From MFD01213-c1 sp963704405 (lineage in GTDB: Bacteria; Planctomycetota; Phycisphaerae; Tepidisphaerales; Tepidisphaeraceae), in NCBI GenBank assembly GCA_963704405.1, contig OY969903.1, positions 4,588,001 to 4,652,000 of the forward strand: a stretch of DNA of 64,000 nt, in the 5' to 3' direction. The notes beneath the pieces were generated by a model. It was not told the origin of the DNA and made no database searches. It saw only the letters and a program-made list of their open reading frames with translations. Every line of letters starts with the position of its first letter. Positions within the stretch are counted from its first letter, which is position 1. Made by a program: the position numbers and the translations under genes. Shown here in pieces: positions 27,481 through 37,083 of the stretch.

Positions 27481-29979
27481 TTACTGCGGCTGAGTGGTGG
27501 GTTTGGGCTTCTTCGGCGTCGCGGGTTTCCGGGGCGTTTTAGGTCGCGATGTCCTTTTCTGCTTTGTCGGTTTGGTAGTGCTCGAATCGCCTGTGGGATT
27601 GTTCGTATCCGGTTGAGTGGCCGCCGAAGCGCTCAGGGCCGCATCGCCGACCGTCGCCTTAGGACCGAGCGCGCGAACAGAACCAGGTTGCGCATGATCG
27701 CCGTCGCCGTATCAGGCTGGCACCCGATGATCCCATCCATAGGCATGCCGACGAGCCCCGCACTCAGGTCCTCGCGGCTGTAATACACCACCGCCCGGTC
27801 TTTGATCTCAATCGCCTTGATCTGCGGCCCGCGCAGCGTCGTGCCCAGGATTCGCCGCGTGTAAGGCCGGTAATTGAAGTCTTCGATTTTCCCGCCCGGT
27901 AGATTAAACACAGGATCATCCGGCGCCAGCGGCTCTTTAAGCTTCTCTGCCGCGTCGGCGCCGAAGATCGTGCTCAATTCCGCTTCGACCGAGTCCGCAA
28001 ACTCGCCGGATCCCCCCGCCGCATCCACGATCAAAGTCCCACCGCCTTCAACGAATTTCTTTAATTCATCACGCCCGGCGGCGTTCAGTTTGATTCGCGT
28101 GGTGCCGGTGAGATGAGCGACATGCACGCCGATTCCATGTCCATTCCCCAGCTTATTCTCTCCAAGCTTGATCGGAAAAATTTCCAGCCGCGTGCCCATG
28201 TTATGCAGGATCGCCGCCAGGCGGTTCCAGCCTGCCGGTTCCGGATCCCAGTTGCCGTCATATTGCAGCCGCCCCAGCTTGATGCGCTGGCTTTGCTCGA
28301 TTTTCTCATTCGGGTGAATGAGATAGGTCTTGCCCTTTTCCAGAAGGTTCTGCTTGTCGACGGCGTAGAGAAATAAATTATCCGCAAACTGAAATGTGGC
28401 CTGCCGATCCACAATATCATCCTGCTGCCACCCGCGGCCGGCATCGGTATTCGGCATCAGCAGCATCAATTCCCGCACGCCGTTGCTCAGCGCCAGCACG
28501 CTCGGCGGATCTTTCCAGCCCGATCGCAAATACTGCTCGCTCGTATAAATCGGATGGTCCGCCGGCAGCTCGCGAAATTCATAATTCGGAAAAAGCTTGT
28601 TCCCGAGCTTTCGAAACGCTGTCGCGAACGCGTCCGTTGCACAATCCGCATTGGCTAAAATGATCCCTCCCTCCTCGCAGAACTGTTTCAACTTCGCTTC
28701 CTCTTCCGGCGTAAACTGCAGCGATTCATTGCCGGCAATATAGATGATCGGCGCATCATGCAGCTCCTGCATCGGCGCCTTGAGGCTCATGATCTGCCAG
28801 TTTAAATCGCGTTCGGTTTGATGCGCAATATAGCGCACCACATTGGCCGCATCGCGCGGGCGCTGGTTCCAGTTGCCCGGCTTGTCGCCGATGTCATATT
28901 GCAGCTTATTCAAAACCACCGGTGCTCGGCCGCGCAGACAGAAACAAAATGCCAAAACACGTATCCGGCACGCTCGTTCCCCACGACCCGTTCTCGGCCT
29001 GCTTCTTCACCAGGTAATCCGCCCCCACGTCATACCAGTTCACCGAGCCAAAATATTTCAGCCCGCTGGCCACGCCGATGCGCTCGATGCCATACAGCGA
29101 ATACCACGGCGCGTGAACCCCGCTGTTTGAAAACACCTGCTGAAAATTATCTGCAAGCCACTTCAGCCCGTGGTCAATGTTTTCGTTGATGATATTCCCC
29201 CGGCATACCACCCCCGCATCCGGATGCAGGTAATCCTGCGTGATAAACAGCGTCGCCACACCCGCGGCCGTCATCGACGCCGTCACCGGATACCGCGTGC
29301 TCGGCTTTTCCTGATACGACCACCCGCCTGTCACCGGGTCCTGATCGTCGATCCACGCCTTCTCAACCGCCGACCAGTAAGACCCCGAAACTTCGATGCC
29401 CGTCCGCTCGCAAGCCCACATCCCCAGCACACCATACTGGCTCACGCTATGGTCAACCCGCTTGGTGTTGTTGATATTGACCAGGTAATCGTAAAACCCC
29501 TTGGCCACCCCCGTCGCCTGCACGGCCTCGCGCAAATCCGCCGCATCTTCACGCGCCTTCGCCCGCAGTTCCGGTGTTGGCGGCAGAAAGGTATAAAGCT
29601 GGCACTTCATCCCCAGCGCATACACGCCTTTGATTTCGGTGCGCAAAAGAAATTTAATCGCCGGCGTCAGCCGCGGATCCTGCGGCGAATCCCCGCCCGC
29701 AACCAGCGCATAGGTCGCCAGCGCAGTTAGCCCCCCATACTGCCCCCCATCTGTTTTGTAAGCGAATCCAGACTTCTTTTTCTCCGCATCCGACGGCGCA
29801 GTGGGGCGCGTTTCCCAAGTGTCGTTCTTCTGCTGGGTATAGAGATAGGCCTTGGCCTTCTCAATCGCCGCATCCACCTGCTCCGGCGTCGCAGCCCCGG
29901 CGGAAAAGGTGAAAAACAAAACGCAAAAGGCGATCAGGCTGAATGCGTGGCGATGAATCGAAGGTGGGTTGCCGGGCAT
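27481..29979 (-). CDS. Squalene-cyclase-like/DUF4159 fusion protein (two frameshifts)
   Basis: Three consecutive frames make one protein of about 830 residues. Residues 1-350 have a signal peptide (FSLIAFCVLFFTFSAGA) and an alpha-toroid like prenyltransferase/squalene cyclase repeats (YGGLTALATYALVAGGD, QYGVLGMWACERTGI, ENGSWG). From 28937 on, another frame continues RGRAPVVLNKLQYDIGDKPG, the start of the DUF4159 domain. At about 27672 it shifts again into a Thr/Lys/Pro-rich tail (TKPTKQKRTSRPKTPRK) that stops at 27481, next to the PqqD-like start. Both breaks lie on GCGC cores. Related proteins carry both domains. The function is unknown. Confidence 0.75.
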
Positions 29980-30106
29980 TCTAAAAATCCTGAGAAAACT
30001 GGCTCATAAGCTATATCGTATTCAGCCGCCTTTACCCTCGTATTATTATTAAAAGCTGCGATTGTTGATCTTGCGCTGTTCACGCGCCTGTCACCGCCGC
30101 CCCCGT

Positions 30107-31297
30107 TCAATTCCCTTGCCAAAGATAAAGCAATTGGGGTTTGAGCAGTTCTTCCAGCTTGCCTGCGTCCACCTGAACGCCATTGATCTGCACCCCGCCG
30201 CTCGCCTTGGCGGGCGAAAACTTCGATTCCGACGATGAAAAAAGCTGCGCAAAGGTCGGTGGCTCTTCAAACTTCACCACGTGCATCCTCGTCAGCCCCG
30301 CCTTCTGGGCCGCGTACGCATACGCATCCGCCGGATATCCGATGGTATCGACCAGTCCCAGTTTCACCGCCTCATCTGCGGTATACGCCTTTCCGTTGGC
30401 GATCTGATCCACCGATTGGGTGAGCTTCCCCACCCGTCCATTTTTCACTACGGTCTTAAACTGCACAAACGCCGCATCAATCAGGTCCGTCAGATATGCC
30501 GTCTCTTCCGGCGACCGGGGCCGCAGCCACGATCCTGCCGTCTTGTAATCCGCGCCGGTTGAATGAATGCTCGCGTCTTCAATGCCCCATTTGTCCGCAA
30601 GCCTGCTCAGATTATATTGCGGCAGCAACACCCCAATATTGCCTGTGATCGTCGTCGGCTGGGCAAAAATGTAATCTCCCGCGCACGCCGCATAATATCC
30701 CCCGCTGGTGGCGAATCCCCCCATCGAAATCACCACCGGAATACCCGGCTTCCGCGATTTAAAAACCGCGATGCGATGATACATCTCATCCGCCGCCGTC
30801 ACCGCCCCGCCGGGAGTATCAATCTTAATCACCAGGGCTTTAACCTCTGGGTCTTTCTCCACCGTATCCAGCAGATGATTCAACTGCTCTGCCTGCGCCT
30901 CAAGGATCATTGAATTGACGATCGGCACCACCGCGATCTTTTCCTTCGGATCGCCGTCAATAATCACATCCTCTCGCGTTGAGCGCGAAGACATGATCCC
31001 GCTGAACACCAGCAGATAAAGGTTCAGCGCAATCGAAAGCCCAAACACCGTCGTCGCCAGCGTCGTAAAAATCGCCCGCGCAAAACTCCTCTGCCGCGGA
31101 GCAGGGGGTGGAAACCATCCCGGCGGTGGAGGCGGAAACCCCCCAGGCGGCATTATCGGTCCCTGGAATCCTCCCGGCGGATATCCGCGCGGCGGTTCCC
31201 CCGGCCCCATCCCACCCTGCCCCAGTGGTGGCGGTGGTGGAGAAAATGCCCCTCGCGGATCAATCGGTCCCTGTCCTGGCGGCGGTTGTAAACTCAT
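30107..31297 (-). CDS. sppA: Signal peptide peptidase SppA
   Basis: I start at ATG 31297 (MSLQPPPGQGPID). A Pro/Gly-rich cytoplasmic N-terminus of about 80 residues precedes one membrane helix (TTLATTVFGLSIALNLYLL). The S49 peptidase domain shows IKIDTPGGAVTAADEMYHRI, the nucleophile region GGFATSGGYYAACAGDYI and the lysine region GADYKTAGSW. SppA degrades cleaved signal peptides in the membrane. The proline-rich head is unusual for the family and resembles heads of planctomycete membrane proteins. It is divergent from dapL. Confidence 0.88.
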   Translation of the reverse strand: MSLQPPPGQGPIDPRGAFSPPPPPLGQGGMGPGEPPRGYPPGGFQGPIMPPGGFPPPPPGWFPPPAPRQRSFARAIFTTLATTVFGLSIALNLYLLVFSGIMSSRSTREDVIIDGDPKEKIAVVPIVNSMILEAQAEQLNHLLDTVEKDPEVKALVIKIDTPGGAVTAADEMYHRIAVFKSRKPGIPVVISMGGFATSGGYYAACAGDYIFAQPTTITGNIGVLLPQYNLSRLADKWGIEDASIHSTGADYKTAGSWLRPRSPEETAYLTDLIDAAFVQFKTVVKNGRVGKLTQSVDQIANGKAYTADEAVKLGLVDTIGYPADAYAYAAQKAGLTRMHVVKFEEPPTFAQLFSSSESKFSPAKASGGVQINGVQVDAGKLEELLKPQLLYLWQGN

Positions 31298-31517
31298 GGT
31301 GTTGAAACAATCATAAATCCCCGCCAAACCCCCCGCCAGTACAAATCAGCCTGATCCGGCGCATTCCTGCATTGTCCCTGCCATCGAACAACCGCCGCCC
31401 CCAGGGCCCCGATTTTTAATAACCCGCCTTGTCGCCTCGCCCTGCGCTCATACAATGCCCCATCTCCGCTGTCCCGTTCAGCGGTTTCAACTTTTACCCG
31501 CAACCTCTCATCCACCT

Positions 31518-32765
31518 ATGTCCGAATCCTACATCCAAAACCTGTTCGCCGAGCGCATCGGCGGCAAGACCTACGGCAAGGGCACCGAAATCTACAAGTT
31601 TGAAAAGATCAAACGCGCCAAGCGCGCCGCCCTCGCCGCCAACCCCGGCGCAGAACTGATCGACATGGGCGTCGGCGAGCCCGACGAGATGGCCTTCCCC
31701 GAATCCATCAGCGCCCTTACGGTCGCCGCCTCAAAGGCCGACAACCGCGGATATGCCGACAACGGCGCCGGACTATACCAGGATGCCGCTGCCCGCTGGC
31801 TCAAGAATGTCTGTGGTGTAGACATCCCCAAACCCGCCGATCAGATCATCCACTCCATCGGTTCCAAGGCCGCCCTCTCCATCCTGCCGGCATGCTTCAT
31901 CAATCCCGGCGACATCGCCTTGATGACCACCCCCGGTTATCCCGTCTTCGGCACCCATTCCAAATACCTCGGCGGAGAAGTATTCAACCTCCCCCTCCTC
32001 GAAAAAAACCAGTTCCTCCCAGACTTATCCAGCATCCCCGCCGACAAACTCGCCCGCGCCAAAACGCTGGTGATCAATTACCCCAACAACCCCACCGGCG
32101 CGTCGGCCACACCGCAGTTCTTCGCTGAAGTGGTGGCCTTCGCCAAAAAGCACAACCTGATCGTGATCCACGACGCCGCCTACGCCGCGCTCGTGTTTGA
32201 CGGCAAGCCCCTCTCCTTCCTCGCCACTCCCGGCGCGATGGACGTCGGCGTCGAGCTGCATTCTATGAGCAAAGGCTTCAACATGACCGGCTGGCGCCTC
32301 GGCTTCGTCGCCGGCAACCCGCTGATTGTGAAGGCTTATGCCGACGTGAAAGACAACACCGATTCCGGCCAGTTCCTGGCGATCCAGGAAGCCTGCGCCT
32401 ATTCACTCGATCACCCCGAAATCACGCAAAAAATCGCCGCCAAATATTCCCGGAGAATGGATGGACTTGTAACGGTTCTGAACCGCCACGGCCTAAACGC
32501 CCGCAAACCCCGCGGCTCATTTTTTCTCTACGTAAAAGCCCCCAAGTCCGCCGCCTTCAAAGACAGCCCGCGCGTCAGCTTCGAAAAAGCTGAACACTTC
32601 AGCCAATGGATGATTACCGAAAAACTGATCAGCACGGTCCCCTGGGACGACGCCGGCGCGTATGTGCGGTTCAGCGTCACCTTCATCGCCAAAACCGAAG
32701 CCGAAGAAAACCGCGTTCTCACCGAAATCGACAAGCGCCTGACTGGCAGCAAATTTGAATTCTAG
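31518..32765 (+). CDS. dapL: LL-diaminopimelate aminotransferase
   Basis: The 415-residue fold-type I aminotransferase starts at ATG 31518. Key parts are GVGEPDEMAFPESI near residue 54, the substrate loop ADNGAGLYQDAAARWL, NYPNNPTGA and the PLP lysine in HSMSKGFNMTGWRLGFVAGN. DapL converts tetrahydrodipicolinate directly to LL-diaminopimelate for lysine and peptidoglycan synthesis, and it is the usual route in planctomycetes, chlamydiae and plants. Some close relatives act on other amino acids, so substrate is inferred. Confidence 0.85.
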   Translation: MSESYIQNLFAERIGGKTYGKGTEIYKFEKIKRAKRAALAANPGAELIDMGVGEPDEMAFPESISALTVAASKADNRGYADNGAGLYQDAAARWLKNVCGVDIPKPADQIIHSIGSKAALSILPACFINPGDIALMTTPGYPVFGTHSKYLGGEVFNLPLLEKNQFLPDLSSIPADKLARAKTLVINYPNNPTGASATPQFFAEVVAFAKKHNLIVIHDAAYAALVFDGKPLSFLATPGAMDVGVELHSMSKGFNMTGWRLGFVAGNPLIVKAYADVKDNTDSGQFLAIQEACAYSLDHPEITQKIAAKYSRRMDGLVTVLNRHGLNARKPRGSFFLYVKAPKSAAFKDSPRVSFEKAEHFSQWMITEKLISTVPWDDAGAYVRFSVTFIAKTEAEENRVLTEIDKRLTGSKFEF

Positions 32766-32779
32766 AGGCACCCACTCCT

Positions 32780-33172
32780 TCAGGCTGCCCGCTTCAACCG
32801 CTCACTCAAATACTTTTCTGCGACTGCACGAATATCATCAAAGCAGCAATCCGCCGGCAGGTGCCCTGCCGCGCCCAGATCGTGCGATAAAGAGAGCATG
32901 GGAGAATCCGCCTCCGAGCCATGAACGATCACCGGCAGGTCTGTGTGTCCCGCCGCCTGAACCCATTTGAGAACCTGCCATCCGTCCATCCCCGGCATCA
33001 TCAGATCGACCACCACCAGATCCACCCGCCTCTTGGAAAGCAGATCAATCGCCGCCGCCCCGCTCGAAACATAAGTGGCGACGTGCCCCATTCTTAAGAG
33101 CGCGCTGGCCAGACTCTTACAAACATCCCCTTGATGATCCACAAGCAACACGTGCGACATAAATCCCGCCAT
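32780..33172 (-). CDS. Stand-alone response-regulator receiver, degenerate
   Basis: The 130-residue single receiver domain has the phospho-acceptor D56 in VDLVVVDLMMPGMDGWQVL. The acidic pair is reduced to D12 followed by His (LLVDHQGD). The conserved lysine after beta-5 is missing (GAAGHLPADC instead of a KP pair). No output domain or kinase lies nearby. ATG 33160 is an alternative start (MSHVLLVDHQ). With these losses, normal phospho-switching is doubtful. Confidence 0.8.
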   Translation of the reverse strand: MAGFMSHVLLVDHQGDVCKSLASALLRMGHVATYVSSGAAAIDLLSKRRVDLVVVDLMMPGMDGWQVLKWVQAAGHTDLPVIVHGSEADSPMLSLSHDLGAAGHLPADCCFDDIRAVAEKYLSERLKRAA

Positions 33173-33555
33173 TAAAAGGTCGATCCGATCAACTCATTTA
33201 CGACACTAATACAGTTATCGGACGTGACCTGCCGGAATCATGATGTTTTTTGCAGTGCCGCAATAATAGACAGGGGCAGCGCAGTTCCCCGCCGTTTTTT
33301 TTAACGCAAGCGATCTTGATGAGATTGAAATTATCTGTGCAATTGAAACCGTAAAAAATGTAACAGCCAAAGAGGAAGAAACGGGGTGAAGATCGACGAT
33401 GCAAAGCACGTTCCCTGAATGCTTTCCATTTTTCTCACCGAATTCAGGAACTGCATTGGGAAATATTTTTCACCCGCCCAGCGAATCATTTGACACCGAT
33501 TTCGGACACGGCGGATATCAAATGGATTCATACGCAGGAATGCGAGCAAGCGTGG
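33173..33555. other. AT-richer intergenic region without a supported gene
   Basis: About 380 bases separate the receiver gene from the tRNA terminator. The base composition is lower in G+C than the neighbours. Only short, unconvincing frames occur on either strand. A TTGACA at 33490 has no convincing -10 partner. I see nothing I can name. Confidence 0.4.
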
Positions 33556-33586
33556 AAATAAAAAACCCTTGCGATTGCAAGGGTTT
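33556..33586 (-). terminator. Intrinsic terminator of tRNA-Lys
   Basis: Read on the minus strand, AAACCCTTGC and GCAAGGGTTT form a perfect 10-bp stem with a 4-base loop (33563-33586), followed by TTTTTTATTT. It lies 10 bases after the tRNA 3' end. Confidence 0.85.
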
Positions 33587-33595
33587 GGGTTTGAA

Positions 33596-33668
<73 letters not shown>

Positions 33669-33678
33669 GAGGGGACAA

Positions 33679-33706
33679 ACTTTATTCGGGACACGCGGGT
33701 TGTCAA
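33679..33706 (-). promoter_or_regulatory. Promoter of tRNA-Lys
   Basis: On the minus strand TTGACA (33706-33701), a 16-base spacer and TAAAGT (33684-33679) lie 10 bases before the mature tRNA 5' end. The -35 box is perfect and the -10 box matches 4 of 6. Confidence 0.7.
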
Positions 33707-33809
33707 GCGATGGATAATTATGGTTAATCGCAGATGGGAGAGCCAACTACGGTGTTGAAGAAGCTTCGCGGCGCGCTCAAAGGCGATGGCGGAGCGGTGA
33801 ATACGGCAA

Positions 33810-35816
33810 TTACAGATGCACCCGTCTGGTGTAGACCCACCATTCGATGAGAAGCAGGGGCATGGCGGCGCAGGCAATGATCCACCACCAGAGTTCGAGC
33901 CGCGATTTGCCGGACGCGGTGGCGAGGGCGGCGCCGACGTTGCCGGGGGGAGTGTCGCTGGGTATCAGGTTGCTTTCGTTGTCGTCGAGCAGATTGACCG
34001 CGACTTGTTCGAATTGGGGGACGGGGGGATCGGTTTTGTAGAGGCCGACGCGATCGAGCGCGGGCAAGGTGAAGTCGCCGGTAGAGGAGATGGGGATTTC
34101 TCGGGAGCCGCTGGGGCCATTGAGGCGGATGGATTTAATTCCCGGGCCGAGCTTTTCCAGGCTGGCTCTTGGGATTCTGGGCGTTGCGCCAGGTTCGAAG
34201 CTGGGGCGGACGTTCATGTCTGAGCCGAGGGCGAGATATTGCAATGCGTTATGGAGGAAGATCGGGAAGCTGAGCTTCAGCGGCCAGTTGCTGTCGAGCA
34301 GATCGAACGCAATGACCAGGTTGGTTTTGGCGGCTTCGCGGTTCAGGACGACCATCGGGCCTTTCATGCCATCGACGAGCGTTTGCGCTTCGGGCGGGAG
34401 ATTGAGCTTGAGCATGTGGGCGGCGTAGACCTTGGACAGATTGAGATGCCGCAGGATGGGATGATCGCGCTGCCAGTCGAGGACGCCGGAGTCATCAAGC
34501 TGGAGATATTTTTCGTTTTCCCTGGCCACCGACAGCTTGCCGGCAACGGGGGCGCAACCGAAGTAGATGAAGTTGCCCGCCTCGGGGAGCCACTGGGGGT
34601 AATAGCGGTCGAAGATAATGACATCGAAGTCGCTCGGTTTGGGCTGCTTTTGCTCGTACTCCTCGGGCAGCATCTTCTTTGGGTCCTTGAGGTTCATGCT
34701 CTCCATGATGGCGCGCTCAAGGTAATAGTTGTCGCTGGTGACCAGGAGAACAGAGAGCGATTTAGCCGGCGGGACCACCACTTCGGCGGCGTCGTCGGCG
34801 GCGAGCATGTCGTCGTTTTTGTTCATCTGCTCGACCTTGATCACACCGGCCGTGGGCATATCGATGGTGAACTCGACGCTGTCCTTGGCCGCGTAGGAGT
34901 CCTCCTTTTCGCCGGGGTGATCCTTGAGCCAGTTCAAATCGCTCCAGCGATCCGGGGCGAGCGACACGGCGGCGATGCTGCGAAGATTGCCGTCCACCGT
35001 GAGCTGCACGTCGGAGTTCACCGGCTTGACGCCAAAATTGGCGAGGCGGGCGAAAACCTGCACCTGGGTGGGTTGTTCGTAGTTGCGTTTGGCATCGAGG
35101 GCGACGATGCCGATATTGCCGGCGGTGTCGGAGCCGATTTTTTCGTATTTCAGGTCGCCGTGAAGGAGAAGGTCTTTGGCATCGAGCACGCGACCGTCGG
35201 AATATAGCCGCACATCGGGCTGCACGTTGGCGCGGTTTTGTTCGGGGATGTAGGAAGCCTGTGCATCGGCCAATTGGAAGGCCATCTTCAGGCGAGATTT
35301 GCGGTCAGTGGGTTGGATGCGGTCGATGGCTGTGCGCAGCGCCTGGGCATCGCCGGTGAAGGTTTGCATGATCTCCGGCGTGTCATCGAAGGCGATGATG
35401 GTGGCCTGGCCGTTGCGTTCGAGGCCGGAGACGAGATCCTTAGCGCGTCGTTTGGCTTCATCCAGGCGCGTCTTGCCACCGGGCTGATCGGCAGCGTTCA
35501 TGGAAGCCGAGCGATCGATCAGGACAACCGAGAGCTTGCCGGCGCCAGGCGTGTAATTGGCGACTGGCCGCGACAGCGCCAGCGCAAGCAGCAGCAGAAG
35601 CAGCATCTGCAGAAAGAGCAGAAGGTTTTTACGCAGACGCTGAAAGGGCGCGTTCACCTGCAAATCCTGGACGGCTTTCTTCCAGAGGAACGTCGAAGAA
35701 ACAGGCATCTCGCGACGCCGGAGTTTGAGGAAATACAAAACCAGCAACAACGGGGCGGCAATGGCCGCTGTGATGATGGCGGAAAGGGGGGAGAGGAAAT
35801 GAGGGAACCAAGCCAT
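33810..35816 (-). CDS. BatA-like membrane protein with VWA domain
   Basis: I start at ATG 35816 (MAWFPHFLSPLSAIITAAI). The N-terminal BatA domain has two membrane helices (APLLLVLYFLKLRRREMPVS, LLLFLQMLLLLLLALALSRP). A von Willebrand A domain starts with VVLIDRSASMNAADQ, a near-perfect MIDAS (DxSxS). Beta-rich periplasmic modules follow, and a C-terminal helix (LWWWIIACAAMPLLLIEWWV) anchors the end. It ends a cluster with DUF58 and MoxR, as in Bat-type loci linked to envelope stress. The cluster probably forms a MoxR-dependent metal-binding assembly in the membrane. Confidence 0.85.
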   Translation of the reverse strand: MAWFPHFLSPLSAIITAAIAAPLLLVLYFLKLRRREMPVSSTFLWKKAVQDLQVNAPFQRLRKNLLLFLQMLLLLLLALALSRPVANYTPGAGKLSVVLIDRSASMNAADQPGGKTRLDEAKRRAKDLVSGLERNGQATIIAFDDTPEIMQTFTGDAQALRTAIDRIQPTDRKSRLKMAFQLADAQASYIPEQNRANVQPDVRLYSDGRVLDAKDLLLHGDLKYEKIGSDTAGNIGIVALDAKRNYEQPTQVQVFARLANFGVKPVNSDVQLTVDGNLRSIAAVSLAPDRWSDLNWLKDHPGEKEDSYAAKDSVEFTIDMPTAGVIKVEQMNKNDDMLAADDAAEVVVPPAKSLSVLLVTSDNYYLERAIMESMNLKDPKKMLPEEYEQKQPKPSDFDVIIFDRYYPQWLPEAGNFIYFGCAPVAGKLSVARENEKYLQLDDSGVLDWQRDHPILRHLNLSKVYAAHMLKLNLPPEAQTLVDGMKGPMVVLNREAAKTNLVIAFDLLDSNWPLKLSFPIFLHNALQYLALGSDMNVRPSFEPGATPRIPRASLEKLGPGIKSIRLNGPSGSREIPISSTGDFTLPALDRVGLYKTDPPVPQFEQVAVNLLDDNESNLIPSDTPPGNVGAALATASGKSRLELWWWIIACAAMPLLLIEWWVYTRRVHL

Positions 35817-35820
35817 ATAA

Positions 35821-36732
35821 TTATCCCAGCAACCCACGCTCGCGAAGATAATTCAACACCAGCGTATCAAACGGCACGGCCGTGCTGGTGAACAAATATG
35901 TCCCGCCGCGGCGGGTAATGTAATCCTTCAGCGACAGGCAATACGCATTCAGATTGGCCTTGTATTGCTTGATGAGCGGCTGAGTGATGCTCACTTCGGC
36001 TTCATCGTCGTCTTCAATGTCCTTCAGTTTCAGGTCGCCTTGCAGGTCGGGATCGATTTCCTGGGGGCTGAGGGTTTGGACGCAGAAAAGATCATAGTTG
36101 CCGCCGGCGACGTAGCGGAGGCCGTTTTCGTAGCCGCCTTTGTCGAAGAAATCGGAGAGCACCACACAAACGCCTTTGCGGCGATTGGCCATCGCAAATC
36201 GCTTGCAGGATGCGGCGAGATCGCTCGGTCCGTCGGCGGCGAGCTTGGTGATGAAGTCGATCATCTGGTTGACCTTGGTGCGGCCGCGAAGTGCCCCGGT
36301 GTCAGCGACGACGGTGTTGTTCATCGCCGCGATGGTGACGCGGTTGTAATTTACCAGGCCGATGTAACCCAGGGCGGCGGCAACCTGCTTGATGTAGTAG
36401 GCTTTATTCGGATTGCCAAAGTCGCAGCTTTTACTGACATCGCACAAGATGTAGAGGGAAAGGTCTTCTTCTTCGAGGAAGAGCTTGAGGAAGAGCTTTT
36501 CAAGGCGGGCGTAGATATTCCAGTCGATGAAGCGAAGATCGTCGCCGATGACGTAGTTGCGGTAGTCGGCGAACTCGACGGACTGGCCGCGGCGCTTGGA
36601 GCGGCGCTCGCCTTTCATCTTTCCGGCGAGGAGCTTGCGGCTCATGATGTCGAGCTGGTCGAGGCGAGCCATGAACTCGGGGGAGAGCAGCAGGGATTGG
36701 CGAGGTTTTTGGGGGGAGGCGATTTGGGTCAT
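35821..36732 (-). CDS. DUF58 domain protein
   Basis: The 303-residue cytoplasmic protein has the DUF58 core (ERRSKRRGQSVEFADYRNYV, DDLRFIDWNIYARLEKLFLK) and a VWA-like segment (LSLYILCDVSKSCDFGN). DUF58 proteins are regular partners of MoxR ATPases and BatA. Its stop lies 4 bases before the BatA-like start, so the two are coupled. Its ATG overlaps the stop of a PIN remnant upstream. The Asp-x-Ser-x-Ser site reads DVSKSCD, which keeps the metal-site pattern. Confidence 0.88.
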   Translation of the reverse strand: MTQIASPQKPRQSLLLSPEFMARLDQLDIMSRKLLAGKMKGERRSKRRGQSVEFADYRNYVIGDDLRFIDWNIYARLEKLFLKLFLEEEDLSLYILCDVSKSCDFGNPNKAYYIKQVAAALGYIGLVNYNRVTIAAMNNTVVADTGALRGRTKVNQMIDFITKLAADGPSDLAASCKRFAMANRRKGVCVVLSDFFDKGGYENGLRYVAGGNYDLFCVQTLSPQEIDPDLQGDLKLKDIEDDDEAEVSITQPLIKQYKANLNAYCLSLKDYITRRGGTYLFTSTAVPFDTLVLNYLRERGLLG

Positions 36733-36858
36733 GATTGTGGCCCGGCAACAGCAACGCCGTTGTATCCAATGATCTTCGCGTCAGCCGTGAGCAATTCCCA
36801 GCCGAGGACACGGGCGGTGGCAACGATCAACAGTCATCGGACTCTCCTGGAAAGGCGT
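36729..36858 (-). pseudogene. Remnant of a VapC-like PIN-domain toxin
   Basis: Between two genes on the minus strand, the C-terminal end of a PIN domain is readable: LLIVATARVLGWELLTADAK followed by IIGYNGVAVAG and a stop at 36729. The LIVATARxxxxxLLTAD block is the hallmark of VapC toxins. Only about 43 codons remain, with one frame break just before LLIVATAR and no start or antitoxin. The remnant stop overlaps the DUF58 start as ATGA. Confidence 0.6.
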
Positions 36859-37056
36859 TCATCCCAACACTTCGATCGCGCCGTCGTGTTCCTTGCAGTT
36901 GATCTTACCCGCTACTTCGATCGCTTGCTTGCGGTCGCGGCAGAGGATGCGGAATTCGTCTTTGCCGGTTTTGCCGTTCCAGACGGCGAACTTGCCGCCG
37001 AGGAACATGGCGACGCGGACACGACCGAGGTTTTTGGGAATTTCGTATCTGGCCAT
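36859..37056 (-). CDS. Small conserved-looking protein in the MoxR cluster
   Basis: The 65-residue protein (MARYEIPKNLGRVRVAMFLG at the start) has no signal or membrane segment. It is basic and beta-rich (GKFAVWNGKTGKDEFRILCR, QAIEVAGKINCKEHDGAIEV). Two cysteines are present. I do not recognise the family. It sits between the paired periplasmic proteins and DUF58 on the same strand, and the coding pattern looks real. Confidence 0.6.
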   Translation of the reverse strand: MARYEIPKNLGRVRVAMFLGGKFAVWNGKTGKDEFRILCRDRKQAIEVAGKINCKEHDGAIEVLG

Positions 37057-37083
37057 GGAGCGGATATTCGGTATTTCGGGTTT

